A stretch of DNA of 64,000 bases from Motiliproteus sp036961355 (GCA_036961355.1 JBALVL010000007.1:67957-131956), one strand, 5' to 3'; shown: positions 17,720 to 26,920, counted from the first letter of the stretch. Translations and numbers: made by a program. The notes: a model not told the origin generated them from the sequence alone.

Positions 17720-18934
17720 ATGGCTGTAGGTCCCGCAACTGTTCCGAATTTTGAAGCGATTAAGGGGTTTCGCCTGGGAACCACCTGTGCCGGTATTAAA
17801 ACAGCCAGTCGTCGTGATCTTGTGGTGATGGCGCTGGCTCAGGGCAGTAGTGTGGCGGGGGTTTTTACCCAAAACGCCTTTTGTGCGGCACCTGTGACGC
17901 TTTCGAAAAAACACCTGACTGCTGCAGAAACGCGATACCTGTTGGTCAACACCGGTAACGCGAATGCGGGAACCGGAGCCGAAGGGATGGCCGATGCTAT
18001 TGCCTGCTGTCAACAACTTGCGCAATTGACCGGGCAGCCACCGCAAGCGGTTTTGCCGTTCTCCACCGGCGTGATTGGTGAAAAACTTCCGGTCGATGCG
18101 ATCCATGCCGGCTTGCCACAAGCGCTGGCGGTATTGAGTGAGGACGGTTGGGCGGATGCTGCTAGCGGCATCATGACCACCGATACCCGTCCTAAAGGAG
18201 CCACGCGTTGTCTGGAGGTGAACGGGCAGGCAGTTCGTATTAGCGGCATCTCGAAAGGTGCTGGCATGATTCGTCCCAATATGGCAACCATGTTGGCGTT
18301 TGTAGCCACCGACGCGAAGGTGTCGCAGGCTGATCTCCAGCAGTTGCTGTCGACCGTTGCTGAGCGAACGTTTAACCGCGTTACCATCGACGGTGATACC
18401 TCAACCAACGATTCGTGCATGCTGATCGCTACCGGAGGTTCGACCGTTACCTGTGCGCCTGATGTTGAAGGCTGGACGGTTTTTGCCGATGCGATCGAGT
18501 CGATTCTCTTGGAGCTGGCGCATGCCATCGTGCGTGATGGTGAAGGTGCCACCAAGTTTGTTACGGTCGAAGTCGGTAAGGCGGGTAGTAGTGAGGAAGC
18601 CCTTAAAACGGCTTATGCGATAGCCCATTCACCCCTGGTCAAAACGGCGTTATTTGCCTCTGATCCCAACTGGGGGCGGATTTTGGCAGCGGTGGGTTAT
18701 GCCGGTATCGATAAGCTCGACGTTGACGCCCTGAAAGTCTATCTGGGTGATGTCTGTATCGTTGATAACGGCGGTCGTGCCGCCGACTATACCGAAGCAC
18801 AGGGACAGGCGGTGATGGATCGCGAAGAGATTACCATCCGGGTTGAACTCAACCGTGGCGTGCATTGTGAAACGGTGTGGACCACGGATCTGTCGAAAGA
18901 GTACGTCACCATCAACGCCGATTATCGTAGTTAA
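17720..18934 (+). CDS. argJ: Bifunctional glutamate N-acetyltransferase / ornithine acetyltransferase ArgJ
   Basis: Arginine-pathway enzyme that recycles acetyl from acetylornithine to glutamate. It is made as a precursor that cleaves itself before a threonine, the new N-terminal nucleophile of the beta chain. The cleavage motif KGAGMIRPNMATMLAF places that threonine at about residue 190 of 404. NTGNANAGTGAEG in the alpha part and DPNWGRILAAVGY in the beta part are further hallmarks. A GATGGAG site precedes ATG 17720. The presence of ArgJ suggests the cyclic arginine route, although bifunctionality cannot be decided from sequence alone. Confidence 0.95.
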   Translation: MAVGPATVPNFEAIKGFRLGTTCAGIKTASRRDLVVMALAQGSSVAGVFTQNAFCAAPVTLSKKHLTAAETRYLLVNTGNANAGTGAEGMADAIACCQQLAQLTGQPPQAVLPFSTGVIGEKLPVDAIHAGLPQALAVLSEDGWADAASGIMTTDTRPKGATRCLEVNGQAVRISGISKGAGMIRPNMATMLAFVATDAKVSQADLQQLLSTVAERTFNRVTIDGDTSTNDSCMLIATGGSTVTCAPDVEGWTVFADAIESILLELAHAIVRDGEGATKFVTVEVGKAGSSEEALKTAYAIAHSPLVKTALFASDPNWGRILAAVGYAGIDKLDVDALKVYLGDVCIVDNGGRAADYTEAQGQAVMDREEITIRVELNRGVHCETVWTTDLSKEYVTINADYRS

Positions 18935-18990
18935 GTGCCGCAATTAAGAGCCGCTAAATTGTTAACGATAGTAACCAGTGGGCGCATCCG

Positions 18991-19974
18991 TTGAAAGTGG
19001 TGCAAGTCGCTGCAGCGGCAATCTACGGCCCCGATGGGCGACTGCTGATCAGCCGGCGGCAGGACCACCTGCACCAGGGCGGTTTGCTGGAGTTTCCCGG
19101 CGGTAAGGTTGATCCGGGCGAAACGGTTTGCCAGGCTTTGGTACGTGAGTTAGAGGAAGAGCTGGGTATTACCGCCGTAGCTTTCGAACCGTTGATCCGG
19201 ATTCGGCACGATTACCCGGATAAACGGGTTCTTCTTGATGTTTGGAAGGTCACCTCTTTTCAAGGTCAGCCGCACGGCCGAGAAGGGCAGGCGCTGTATT
19301 GGTTGACCGAGGATCAGCTGTTACCCGAGCAGTTTCCCGCTGCCAACCGGCCTATCATCACCGCCTTGACGTTACCGCAGCACTATCTGATCACAGGCAC
19401 TGCTGCTGATACTTTGCAGTGGTTTGCTCGTCTGGACAGGGCGCTATCGGGGGGGATTGAACTGGTGCAGTTGCGGGCGAACAGGCTCGATGATGACGCG
19501 TACAGAGCACTGGCTATCGAGGTTGCTGAACGATGCCGGGTGGCAGGTGCTCGATTGCTGCTTAATCGAGACCCTTGGCAAGTGCTTGATCTTTCCGTCG
19601 ACGGCTTGCATCTTAACCGTCATCAATTAGAGCGTGTGGCAAGTGATCGGGTATTGTCCGAACAGCTGCTGGCGTGGCGGAGTGAAGGCGAGGGGCGCTT
19701 GCTGGGTGGATCCTGCCACAATCAGGCTGAGTTGCTTCAGGCGCAGCAGCTGGGTGTCGATTATATGTTGATATCACCGGTTCAGTCGACCGGTTCGCAC
19801 CCGAACGAGCCAACCTTAGGCTGGTCAGGTTTTGCGGTCTTGGTCGAAAACGCGACGATGCCGGCCTATGCTTTGGGTGGTTTGAAGGCTGCTGATGCCG
19901 AACTAGCAATCGCTCAGGGCGGTCAGGGAATCGCTGCTATCGGTGCTTGGTGGAATAGCGCTCTAGCTGATTAG
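18991..19974 (+). CDS. Nudix hydrolase (MutT-like) fused to a ThiE/TenI-like domain
   Basis: A two-domain protein of 327 residues. Residues 1-130 are a MutT-type Nudix domain with the complete box GGKVDPGETVCQALVRELEE followed by ELGI. In MutT this hydrolyses 8-oxo-dGTP. Residues 135-327 form a TIM-barrel resembling thiamine-phosphate synthase/TenI, with DGLHLNRHQL, YMLISPVQSTGSHP and ALGGLKAADAE. This fusion is frequent downstream of secA/argJ in gammaproteobacteria. The role of the second half is not established, and no other thiamine gene is nearby. The start is TTG 18991 or GTG 18997; no strong ribosome binding site decides. Confidence 0.9.
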   Translation: MKVVQVAAAAIYGPDGRLLISRRQDHLHQGGLLEFPGGKVDPGETVCQALVRELEEELGITAVAFEPLIRIRHDYPDKRVLLDVWKVTSFQGQPHGREGQALYWLTEDQLLPEQFPAANRPIITALTLPQHYLITGTAADTLQWFARLDRALSGGIELVQLRANRLDDDAYRALAIEVAERCRVAGARLLLNRDPWQVLDLSVDGLHLNRHQLERVASDRVLSEQLLAWRSEGEGRLLGGSCHNQAELLQAQQLGVDYMLISPVQSTGSHPNEPTLGWSGFAVLVENATMPAYALGGLKAADAELAIAQGGQGIAAIGAWWNSALAD

Positions 19975-20026
19975 GGCGCTGCTGCTTGAGTGCATCAGCC
20001 AGTCGAAAATACTCCGATTACGTCCG

Positions 20027-20275
20027 TTAGTGTAAGGAGGTATCACCGCTGTTAAGTTGCTGCTCCATCTCTAGCAGCATCTCTTCGGCCATCTCCGGAT
20101 CGATCTCCAGCTGACTTTTCAGCTCATTACCACTGGGTTTGCTGATCTGATACTCCTCGTTAGCCCAGGCACCCAGGTCGATCAAACGGCAACGCTCTGA
20201 ACAGAAGGGGCGATTGGGGTTATTGCTATCCCACTCCATCAATTTTTTACAAGTTGGACAATTTACAGTAGGCAT
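20027..20275 (-). CDS. yacG: DNA gyrase inhibitor / zinc-finger protein YacG
   Basis: Small 82-residue protein with a treble-clef zinc site: CPTC near residue 6 and CSERC near residue 26, the Cys-X2-Cys ... Cys-X3-Cys spacing of YacG. The following RLIDLGAWANEEYQI is also conserved. In E. coli YacG binds GyrB and inhibits gyrase. The acidic C-terminus (EIDPEMAEEMLLEMEQQ) is typical. It lies 76 bp after coaE on the same strand, as in enterics, but zapD, which sits between them in E. coli, is absent. Confidence 0.93.
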   Translation of the reverse strand: MPTVNCPTCKKLMEWDSNNPNRPFCSERCRLIDLGAWANEEYQISKPSGNELKSQLEIDPEMAEEMLLEMEQQLNSGDTSLH

Positions 20276-20351
20276 GGAAACGTTTCCGGGTCAGTAGAAT
20301 GTTGCTGGAGATAGCATTCGGGGTAATGACGTTGTCGATAAGTTGCGGCTA

Positions 20352-20984
20352 TCAATTTGCTTTGTGAGTAGGGTTGTCGGCTAAAGCACGAAACTTCTGA
20401 TCAAGACGATCAACCTGCTGCGCGAGCTGGCTCAGCGGTTGAGTATTATCGATCACCGAGCCGGCTTGCTCAAGCCGTTTTTGACGCTCACACTGCGCAG
20501 CGATTATCGCTTTAACCTGTTCGGTAGTGTTGCTATCCCGCTGGACGGTGCGTTCGATCTGGATCGATTCGGGGACGTCGACCACCAATATATGGTCGCA
20601 CAGCTGGTGTTGATCCGTTTCTAATAACAGTGCCGATACCAGAATGACATAGTCAGATTTAGCCTGCTGCAGCTGCTGCAAGGTCGCTTGCCGGATTAGT
20701 GGATGGGTTAGCTGTTCCAGCCAGCGGCGTTGGTTGGGGTCGGCGAAGACCTTATGGCGCAATTCGGTACGATTTAAACTGCCATCGGCGTTCAGGGTTT
20801 GGGCACCAAAGTGGTCGGCGATCTTCAGAAGTGCCGATTGGCCCGGTTCAACCACTTGGCGGGCGATCAGGTCGGTATCCACCAGTGTGATGCCGCGTTC
20901 GGCGAAACAGTTAGCAACGGTCGTCTTACCGCTGCCGATGCCGCCGGTCAGGCCGATGATGGTAGCGGAAGATTTGTCAGTCAT
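20352..20984 (-). CDS. coaE: Dephospho-CoA kinase CoaE
   Basis: Last step of coenzyme A synthesis, phosphorylating the 3' ribose hydroxyl of dephospho-CoA. P-loop GLTGGIGSGKTTVAN at residues 11-25, VDTDLIARQVVEPG as substrate-binding DTD motif, HPLIRQ near residue 92 and the lid region with RDSNTTEQVKAII. The 210-residue length is normal. It begins six bases after the pilD stop, so it is probably co-transcribed with pilBCD, a common arrangement in gammaproteobacteria. Confidence 0.96.
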   Translation of the reverse strand: MTDKSSATIIGLTGGIGSGKTTVANCFAERGITLVDTDLIARQVVEPGQSALLKIADHFGAQTLNADGSLNRTELRHKVFADPNQRRWLEQLTHPLIRQATLQQLQQAKSDYVILVSALLLETDQHQLCDHILVVDVPESIQIERTVQRDSNTTEQVKAIIAAQCERQKRLEQAGSVIDNTQPLSQLAQQVDRLDQKFRALADNPTHKAN

Positions 20985-20990
20985 CGGTTT

Positions 20991-21917
20991 TTAACTCAAC
21001 CACTGCCAATAGAGGTCGACGATAACCGGTCCCCACAACAGCGTTATCCAGCCGGCAATCGCTAAGAACGGCCCGAATGGCATCGGTTGCTGGTGATCTC
21101 GCCCTTTAAGGACGATGAGTAATATGCCCAGCGCGGCGCCGACGACCGAGGAAAGCAGGATAATCAGCGGTAGTGATTGCCACCCCATCCATGCACCCAG
21201 TGCCGCCAGCAGTTTGAAATCACCATAACCCATCCCTTCCTTGCCGGTTACCAGCTTAAACAGCCAGTAGATCGACCAGAGCACTAAGTAGCCGATCACC
21301 GCACCCCAGAGGGCGCTTTGCAGGTCGGTAATTAGACCAAAGCTGTTGATGATCAGACCCAGCCACAGCAACGGCAGCGTCAGTGAGTCGGGTAATAGTT
21401 GATGATCAAAATCGATCATCGTCAGCGCGATCAATACCCAAGTCAGCAACAGCACCATCAGCATCAATGGCGTAAAACCAAATTGGAAGGCGATCAGAGC
21501 AGAAATCAGGCCTGTCGCCAGTTCGACCAGCGGATAGCGTTTGGGGATCGGGTGGGCGCAGTTGGAGCAACGGCCTTTGAGGAATAACCAGCTAATCACC
21601 GGTATGTTCTCACTTGCCAGGATTTGATGATTGCAATTGGGGCAGCGTGAGCGAGGTACGGCCAGGTTAAATGGTTCGGTGTTGTTGATTGTATTGTCGG
21701 TTGTACTATCGATAGCGGTTTCGGCAACTACATCGGCTGTCGTGAGAGTATCATCGACGGCCAGCAGTTCACGGCATTGCTGGCTCCATTCTCGCTCCAT
21801 CATCACCGGTAAGCGGTAGATCACGACATTAAGGAAACTGCCGACCAATAAACCGATGATGGTTATAAGAGCAATATAGAACAGCGGTTGGCCGGACAGT
21901 ACGTCAAAGATCGTCAT
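20991..21917 (-). CDS. pilD: Type IV prepilin leader peptidase / N-methyltransferase PilD
   Basis: Polytopic inner-membrane aspartic protease that cleaves prepilin leaders and methylates the new N-terminal Phe. An N-terminal GSFLNVVIYRLP segment leads to a cytoplasmic zinc-binding region with CPNC and CSNC pairs around residues 90-120. Catalytic aspartates occur in MIDFDHQLLPD and GMGYGDFKLLAALGAW, the latter being the GxGDxK signature. The zinc-containing loop carries an extra Thr/Asp-rich insertion around residues 52-80 compared with short homologues. It starts six bases after pilC. Confidence 0.95.
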   Translation of the reverse strand: MTIFDVLSGQPLFYIALITIIGLLVGSFLNVVIYRLPVMMEREWSQQCRELLAVDDTLTTADVVAETAIDSTTDNTINNTEPFNLAVPRSRCPNCNHQILASENIPVISWLFLKGRCSNCAHPIPKRYPLVELATGLISALIAFQFGFTPLMLMVLLLTWVLIALTMIDFDHQLLPDSLTLPLLWLGLIINSFGLITDLQSALWGAVIGYLVLWSIYWLFKLVTGKEGMGYGDFKLLAALGAWMGWQSLPLIILLSSVVGAALGILLIVLKGRDHQQPMPFGPFLAIAGWITLLWGPVIVDLYWQWLS

Positions 21918-21923
21918 TAAGAA

Positions 21924-23144
21924 TCAGACCACCGATCCCAGCTTGAAGATAGGAAGATACATCGCGATAACCAGGCCGCCGACCATAACGCCCAGTACCG
22001 CCATGATCATCGGTTCCATCAGCGCGGTAAGATTTTCGACCGCATTATCAACCTCAGCCTCGTAAAAACCGGCGACTTTGTCGAGCATCTCGTCGAGTGA
22101 TCCCGCCTCTTCGCCAATAGCGATCATCTGCACCGCCATATTGGGGAAGACACCGGTCATGCGGGTCGAGTTTTGCAGCGATTGTCCGGTCGATACACCG
22201 TTGCGGATCTGCAAGATGGCGGTGCGATAGATCACATTACCCGACGCGCCGGCGGCAGATTCCAGCGCATTAACCAGCGGCACACCGGCGGCAAACGTGG
22301 TCGCTAGGGTTCGGGCAAACCGGGCGATCGCCGCTTTATGCAATATCTCCCCGATAACCGGAATCTTTAAGCTCGCTCTGTCTATCGTATCCCGAAACTT
22401 TTCAGATTTCAGGTGGGCAGTTCTAAACACAAAACCACCGGCAAAAACCGCCGCGACGGCCATGTACCAGTAGGATTGGGCGTATTCAGAGAGAGTGATA
22501 ACAAACTTGGTGAAGGCGGGGAGGTCGGCACCAAAACCCTGAAAAATCGATTCAAATTGTGGAACCACTTTGATCAGCAAAATAGCCGAAACAACGATAC
22601 CGACAACAACAACCGCCATCGGGTAGGTCATCGCTTTTTTGATCTTAGCTTTGAGTTCTTCGGTCTTCTCTTTGTAGGTAGCGATCCGATCGAGCATGGT
22701 CTCCAGCGAGCCGGATTGTTCACCCGCATGGACCAGATTGCAGAACAGATCGTCGAAGTACTTAGGGTGTTTTCGCAGCGAGGTGGCTAGATTGTCTCCG
22801 CTGGAGACATCGTTTTTGATGGTGTAGATCATCTTCTTCAGGCCATCTTTTTCGACCCCGCCGGCGACGATTTCAAAGGACTGTACCATCGGTACACCGG
22901 CTTTCATCATCGTGGCAAGCTGGCGGGTAAAGAGGGCGATGTCGAGCGGGGTGGTTTTTTTTGCCGCTTTGCCGAACGCTGAGGTTCGCTCCTTGGTCAC
23001 TTTGGAAGGGATTATCCCCTGTTTGCGCAGCTGGGCTTTGGCAAATGCCTGCGACTCAGCGTCGATCTTGCCTTTACTTTTGTTACCGCTTTTGTCTTTG
23101 CCTTCCCAGACAAAGGTGCTGGGTTTAGCTTGCTTCGCTGCCAT
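21924..23144 (-). CDS. pilC: Type IV pilus inner-membrane platform protein PilC
   Basis: GspF/PilC platform protein that couples the PilB motor to pilin insertion. The 406-residue protein has two repeated GspF domains. The first is near residues 70-190, with FTRQLATMMKAGVPMVQSF; the second is near residues 270-395, with FARTLATTFAAGVPLVNAL. Three transmembrane segments include VVVVGIVVSAILLIKVVPQF and the C-terminal PMIMAVLGVMVGGLVIAMYL. The conserved AGEQSG and IGEEAGSLDEML motifs are present. It lies between pilB and pilD in the usual order. Confidence 0.96.
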   Translation of the reverse strand: MAAKQAKPSTFVWEGKDKSGNKSKGKIDAESQAFAKAQLRKQGIIPSKVTKERTSAFGKAAKKTTPLDIALFTRQLATMMKAGVPMVQSFEIVAGGVEKDGLKKMIYTIKNDVSSGDNLATSLRKHPKYFDDLFCNLVHAGEQSGSLETMLDRIATYKEKTEELKAKIKKAMTYPMAVVVVGIVVSAILLIKVVPQFESIFQGFGADLPAFTKFVITLSEYAQSYWYMAVAAVFAGGFVFRTAHLKSEKFRDTIDRASLKIPVIGEILHKAAIARFARTLATTFAAGVPLVNALESAAGASGNVIYRTAILQIRNGVSTGQSLQNSTRMTGVFPNMAVQMIAIGEEAGSLDEMLDKVAGFYEAEVDNAVENLTALMEPMIMAVLGVMVGGLVIAMYLPIFKLGSVV

Positions 23145-23356
23145 CCTTTGAGATCCTGTATCAATGCTGTCGCCGGAAAATACGTCACCGGTATATAGAG
23201 TAAACCAGGCTAACGCGATGGTGAACTCTGCTGAATCCTTTCGCTAGTTGTGTTTTCTGTGTAGCCAGTTGAGCCAAAGTATACCAGTAGCCTGATGATA
23301 TTTTTGTTGGCCTGAATCAACTAATCGGTTAACGCTTAGCCGTGGCTAGTTCTTGA

Positions 23357-25078
23357 CTACCCTTTAGTCACCCGGTTTACCTCTTCCAAGCTGGTCATCC
23401 CCTGAATCACTTTTAACAGCCCCGACTGTCGCAGGCTGTTGACGCCCTGGCTGGCTGCCAGTTCCCCTATCTGTAGTGAGTTACCATCCTCCATGATTAA
23501 TGATGATATCTCGGGGGTGACCGGCATCACTTCGTAGATGCCGACCCGACCTTTATAGCCGCCAACGCAGCTGTTGCAGCCGACAGGGCCGTATACGGTG
23601 AAGCCACTATCGATCTGTGGCTGGCTGAAACCCTCTTCCTGTAGGGTGTGTTCGGGAATTTCAACCGGTTGTTTACATTGGCTACAAAGTCGGCGGCCGA
23701 GTCGTTGGGCGATGACTAACGATGCTGAGGTGGCGATGTTAAATGCAGGAACCCCCATGTTGCGCAATCGGGTCAGGGTCTCAGGCGCGCTGTTGGTGTG
23801 CAGAGTCGATAGCACCATGTGGCCGGTTTGGGCAGCTTTTATAGCGATCTCGGCCGTTTCTAAGTCTCGGATTTCGCCCACCATCACCACGTCCGGGTCC
23901 TGCCGCAGGAATGAGCGCAGTGCCGCGGCGAAGGTCAGGCCGACCTTGGTATTGACGTGGACCTGATTGATACCCTCTAGGTTGATCTCGACCGGGTCTT
24001 CGGCGGTGGAGATATTTCGCTCTGGGGTGTTGAGGATGTTGAGGCCGGTATAGAGCGAAACGGTCTTGCCACTACCGGTTGGGCCGGTGACCAGAATCAT
24101 CCCTTGCGGCTGCTGCAGCACCTTCATGTAGAGCTCTTTCTGGTCCGGCTCATAACCTAACGCATCGATGCCCATCTTGGCGCTGGAGGCATCGAGAATC
24201 CGCAGCACGATCTTTTCACCCCACAGTGTCGGCAGGGTGTTGACCCGAAAGTCGATCGATTTTGTTTTGGAAATTTTCATTTTGATCCGGCCGTCTTGCG
24301 GTAGCCGTCTCTCGGAGATATCCATCTGTGACATCACTTTGAGCCGGGCTGCCAACTTCGGCGTCAGATTAACCGGAGGGCGGGCCACCTCATGGAGCAT
24401 ACCGTCGGTGCGAAAACGGATCCGGTAAATCTTCTCATAGGGTTCAAAGTGGATATCGGACGAGTTGGTCTTGATAGCGTCGAGCAGGATTTTGTTAACG
24501 AAACGAACGATCGGTGCGTCGCCAGTCCCGTCATGGTCATCCTCTTGCCCTTGATGCGGGTCGAGGCCTTCGTCTATTTCAAGATTCTCTAAGTCAGCAT
24601 CCTCGAGGCCATCGAGTCCAGAGCCAGCAGAGCTTTGCTCCAAAAAATCGTCAATAAAGCGTTTTAACTTATCCTCTTCGACCACAATCGCTTCAGTTTT
24701 GATACCGGTATGGAACTTGATCTGATCCAACCCCTGAATATTGGTCGGATCGGCAACGGCGACGTAGATGCGGTTATCACGCTTGATCAACGGCAGTGCC
24801 TGGTGTTTACGAATCAGCTCTTCGGGAACCAGCTCGGCCGGGACGGAAGTGACATCGAACTGCTCTAAGTCGAGCAGTGGCGCGCCGAACTCATCGGCTG
24901 CTGCCGTGGCAGCCTTGTAGGCGCTGACCAGCTTCTCCTGTACCGCATAACTGATAAAGGAAATATTCTGCTGATTGGCCGCGAGCAGCGCCTGGGTAGC
25001 GTTATCGGAGGAGAGGATACTGTCGTTAACCAGCCGTCGGGCCAGTCCGGTCAGCGGTTGAATCGATTGTACGCCCAT
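23357..25078 (-). CDS. pilB: Type IV pilus assembly ATPase PilB
   Basis: Hexameric cytoplasmic ATPase that powers pilus extension. N-terminal MshEN-like domains (residues 1-160) are followed by the GspE ATPase domain with Walker A GPTGSGKTVSLY near residue 330, Asp box GEIRDLETAEIA and His box LSTLHTNSAPETL. Zinc-binding cysteines are visible in CSQCKQP and CNSC. I chose ATG 25078 because GVQSIQPLTGLARRLV aligns with the N-terminus of known PilB proteins, giving 573 residues. A GTG at 25138 would add 20 residues. pilC follows after 212 bp. It is transcribed divergently from pilA. Confidence 0.95.
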   Translation of the reverse strand: MGVQSIQPLTGLARRLVNDSILSSDNATQALLAANQQNISFISYAVQEKLVSAYKAATAAADEFGAPLLDLEQFDVTSVPAELVPEELIRKHQALPLIKRDNRIYVAVADPTNIQGLDQIKFHTGIKTEAIVVEEDKLKRFIDDFLEQSSAGSGLDGLEDADLENLEIDEGLDPHQGQEDDHDGTGDAPIVRFVNKILLDAIKTNSSDIHFEPYEKIYRIRFRTDGMLHEVARPPVNLTPKLAARLKVMSQMDISERRLPQDGRIKMKISKTKSIDFRVNTLPTLWGEKIVLRILDASSAKMGIDALGYEPDQKELYMKVLQQPQGMILVTGPTGSGKTVSLYTGLNILNTPERNISTAEDPVEINLEGINQVHVNTKVGLTFAAALRSFLRQDPDVVMVGEIRDLETAEIAIKAAQTGHMVLSTLHTNSAPETLTRLRNMGVPAFNIATSASLVIAQRLGRRLCSQCKQPVEIPEHTLQEEGFSQPQIDSGFTVYGPVGCNSCVGGYKGRVGIYEVMPVTPEISSLIMEDGNSLQIGELAASQGVNSLRQSGLLKVIQGMTSLEEVNRVTKG

Positions 25079-25353
25079 AAAAGCTATGTTCTCAAAGTGT
25101 TGAGTTAGGTCAAAGAGTCGTGCGTTAGATCCTAGCACTTATGTACTTGCCGGAAAACGCTGCATATACTCGAAATGTACCAAAATCGGCGGGGCAGGCA
25201 AAAAAATAGAATTTAATATCGGACAATTAGCTATAAAAGGTTATTTTTTCGCAACAAACAGTAAAGAAGGGGTTGAGGGCGTCAAATCGGACGGCTAAGA
25301 TCGAAACACTTTTCCCAGGAGTGGGTAAGTTTTAAACGTATTGGAGAAATACT

Positions 25354-25803
25354 ATGAAAAAGCAACAAACGGGTTTTACCCTGATTGAATTGATGATCGT
25401 TGTGGCGATCATCGGTATTCTGGCCGCGATCGCGCTGCCGGCTTACCAGACTTATACCAATAAGGCGAAGTTTACCGAGGTGATTTCGGCGACTTCATCG
25501 CTGAAGACAGCGGTAGAAGTTGCTTGGTCTGACACGGCATCTTCTGCAGCTGTGTTGATTGACCCTACAGTCAGTTCTGCTTTAGCCCAGGCTAATAATC
25601 AAGGGGGCTATGTAGACGGAGTTACGCTGGCTATTGTCAGTAACAATTTGGTCATCACCGCCAGCTCGGCAACTGGAATGAACGCTACTACCGCAACCTA
25701 TATCATTCAAGCTCCAGCAGTTGCTAACACCAACCCGAACTTGCGTTGGGTTACTAATAGCGGATCTTGTGAAGCTCTGGGTTGGTGTTCAGCAAAGCAA
25801 TAA
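25354..25803 (+). CDS. pilA: Type IV major pilin PilA
   Basis: Prepilin of 149 residues with a short basic leader (MKKQQTG) and the processing/methylation motif G-FTLIELMIVVAIIGILAA. Glu5 of the mature protein is present, and the hydrophobic alpha-1 spine runs to about residue 30. Two C-terminal cysteines, in SGSCEALGWC, define the D-region disulfide loop, here short. The globular part is rich in Ser, Thr, Ala and Asn. GGAGAAAT precedes the ATG. It is divergent from pilB, as in Pseudomonas, and has its own terminator. I found no convincing sigma-54 promoter in the 275-bp gap. Confidence 0.96.
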   Translation: MKKQQTGFTLIELMIVVAIIGILAAIALPAYQTYTNKAKFTEVISATSSLKTAVEVAWSDTASSAAVLIDPTVSSALAQANNQGGYVDGVTLAIVSNNLVITASSATGMNATTATYIIQAPAVANTNPNLRWVTNSGSCEALGWCSAKQ

Positions 25804-25848
25804 TCTTACGAGTTAAAAATCTATGGGGTTAAATTCCTTTGATTTTAT

Positions 25849-25880
25849 AAAGGCCTCGGTTGATCCGAGGCCTTTTTGTT
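25849..25880 (+). terminator. Rho-independent terminator after pilA
   Basis: A perfect 11-bp stem (AAAGGCCTCGG / CCGAGGCCTTT) with a five-base loop is followed by a T-rich run ending TTTTTGTTT, 45 bases after the pilA stop. It isolates pilA as a monocistronic unit from the adjacent transposable element. Confidence 0.93.
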
Positions 25881-25909
25881 TCTGGCTTTTCTCCATCCGC
25901 GAAATCAAG

Positions 25910-26188
25910 GGGGTCAGAGTCGCTTACAAATCAAGGGGGTCAGAGTCGCAGTGATTCAACGGGGTCAGAGTCGCTGATTCGATTCTCGTCTATACTCTCC
26001 ATTCAACAGTAACCAACGGGGTCAGAGTCGCTGATCTGTTGAAATCAACGGGGTCAGAGTCGCCAAATGGAAATCAACGGGGTCGAAATCAACGGGGTCA
26101 GAGTCGCTGATTCGATTCTCGTCCGGATTCAACAGGGTCAGAGTCGCTGATTCGATTCTCGTCTATACTCTCCATTCAATAGCAACCA
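25910..26188 (+). repeat. Left repeat cluster of the RAYT element (GGGGTCAGAGTCGC family)
   Basis: Seven copies of (G/A)GGGTCAGAGTCGC on the + strand start at 25910, 25936, 25961, 26018, 26050, 26094 and 26134, plus a truncated GGGGTC at 26079. Most are preceded by ATCAAC or TTCAAC. Spacing is irregular (16 to 57 bp). A longer block of about 55 bp (25961-26014) recurs almost exactly at 26134-26188, including GATTCGATTCTCGTC and TATACTCTCCATTCAA. The second copy ends just before the transposase start. Confidence 0.9.
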
Positions 26189-26206
26189 AGGATGGGAGTG
26201 CTAAGG

Positions 26207-26920
26207 ATGGCTCGACTGCCGCGCTTAAGTTTGCCCGGTGTGCCACAGCATGTGGTGCAACGAGGTAATAATCGTCACGCCTGTTTTTTCTCTGATCAGG
26301 ATTATCCGCTCTACCTCGATTGGTTGCAGCATTATGCCAATACTTATCAGGTGAAAATTCACGCCTATGTGCTGATGACCAACCATGTCCATCTATTGTT
26401 GACGCCGTTAGATACCGATGCCGTTAGCCGGATGATGCAGGCATTGGGGCGTTGTTATGTTCGTTATGTGAATACGACCTATCGCCGCACAGGGACGCTG
26501 TGGGAGGGGCGTTTCAGATCAACACTGGTAGATAGCGAGCGCTATTTTCTGGTGGTCAGTTGTTATATCGAATTGAACCCAGTAAGGGCGGCTATGGTTG
26601 AACATCCTGCCGAGTATCCGTGGTCGAGCTATCGGTCAAACGCGTTGGGCGATTCGAGTGACTTGTTAACGCCACATTCGTGTTACACCGGTTTGGGCGC
26701 TGCGCCTGAGTTACGCCAGTCGCATTATCGGGGATTATTTGATCAGATAATTGCTGAGCGAACCTTGCTGCACATTCAGCAAGCGACCGATAAAGCCTGG
26801 GTGCTGGGAGATCAGCGCTTCATTGATCAGGTTGAAGCGCAAACGGGGCGTCGAGCTCGACCCTGTTCGAACGGTGGCGATCGACGGTCAGAACGGTTTT
26901 GGAAAAACCAGCGACTCTGA
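26207..26920 (+). CDS. REP-associated tyrosine transposase (RAYT, Y1 HUH family)
   Basis: Single-strand DNA transposase related to IS200/IS605 TnpA, thought to mobilise or maintain REP-like repeats. MARLPRLSLPGVPQHVVQRG is the typical RAYT opening, TNHVHLLL near residue 63 is the HUH metal-binding motif, and the catalytic tyrosine is probably the one in CYIELNPVRAAM near residue 122. RRTGTLWEGRFRSTL is also conserved. I chose ATG 26207, with GGGAG nine bases upstream (237 residues); ATG 26192 would add five. The stop codon lies inside the right-hand inverted repeat copy, so the C-terminal Gln-Arg-Leu is encoded by the repeat. Confidence 0.93.
   Translation: MARLPRLSLPGVPQHVVQRGNNRHACFFSDQDYPLYLDWLQHYANTYQVKIHAYVLMTNHVHLLLTPLDTDAVSRMMQALGRCYVRYVNTTYRRTGTLWEGRFRSTLVDSERYFLVVSCYIELNPVRAAMVEHPAEYPWSSYRSNALGDSSDLLTPHSCYTGLGAAPELRQSHYRGLFDQIIAERTLLHIQQATDKAWVLGDQRFIDQVEAQTGRRARPCSNGGDRRSERFWKNQRL

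Noticed and set aside
25139..25353. Sigma-54 promoter for pilA
   Set aside because: No GG-N10-GC pair with acceptable flanks was found in the pilB-pilA gap, so the expectation from Pseudomonas was not applied.
25910..26188. CRISPR array
   Set aside because: Repeat units are 14 bp, spacing is irregular (16 to 57 bp), spacers are themselves repeated, and no cas gene is present.
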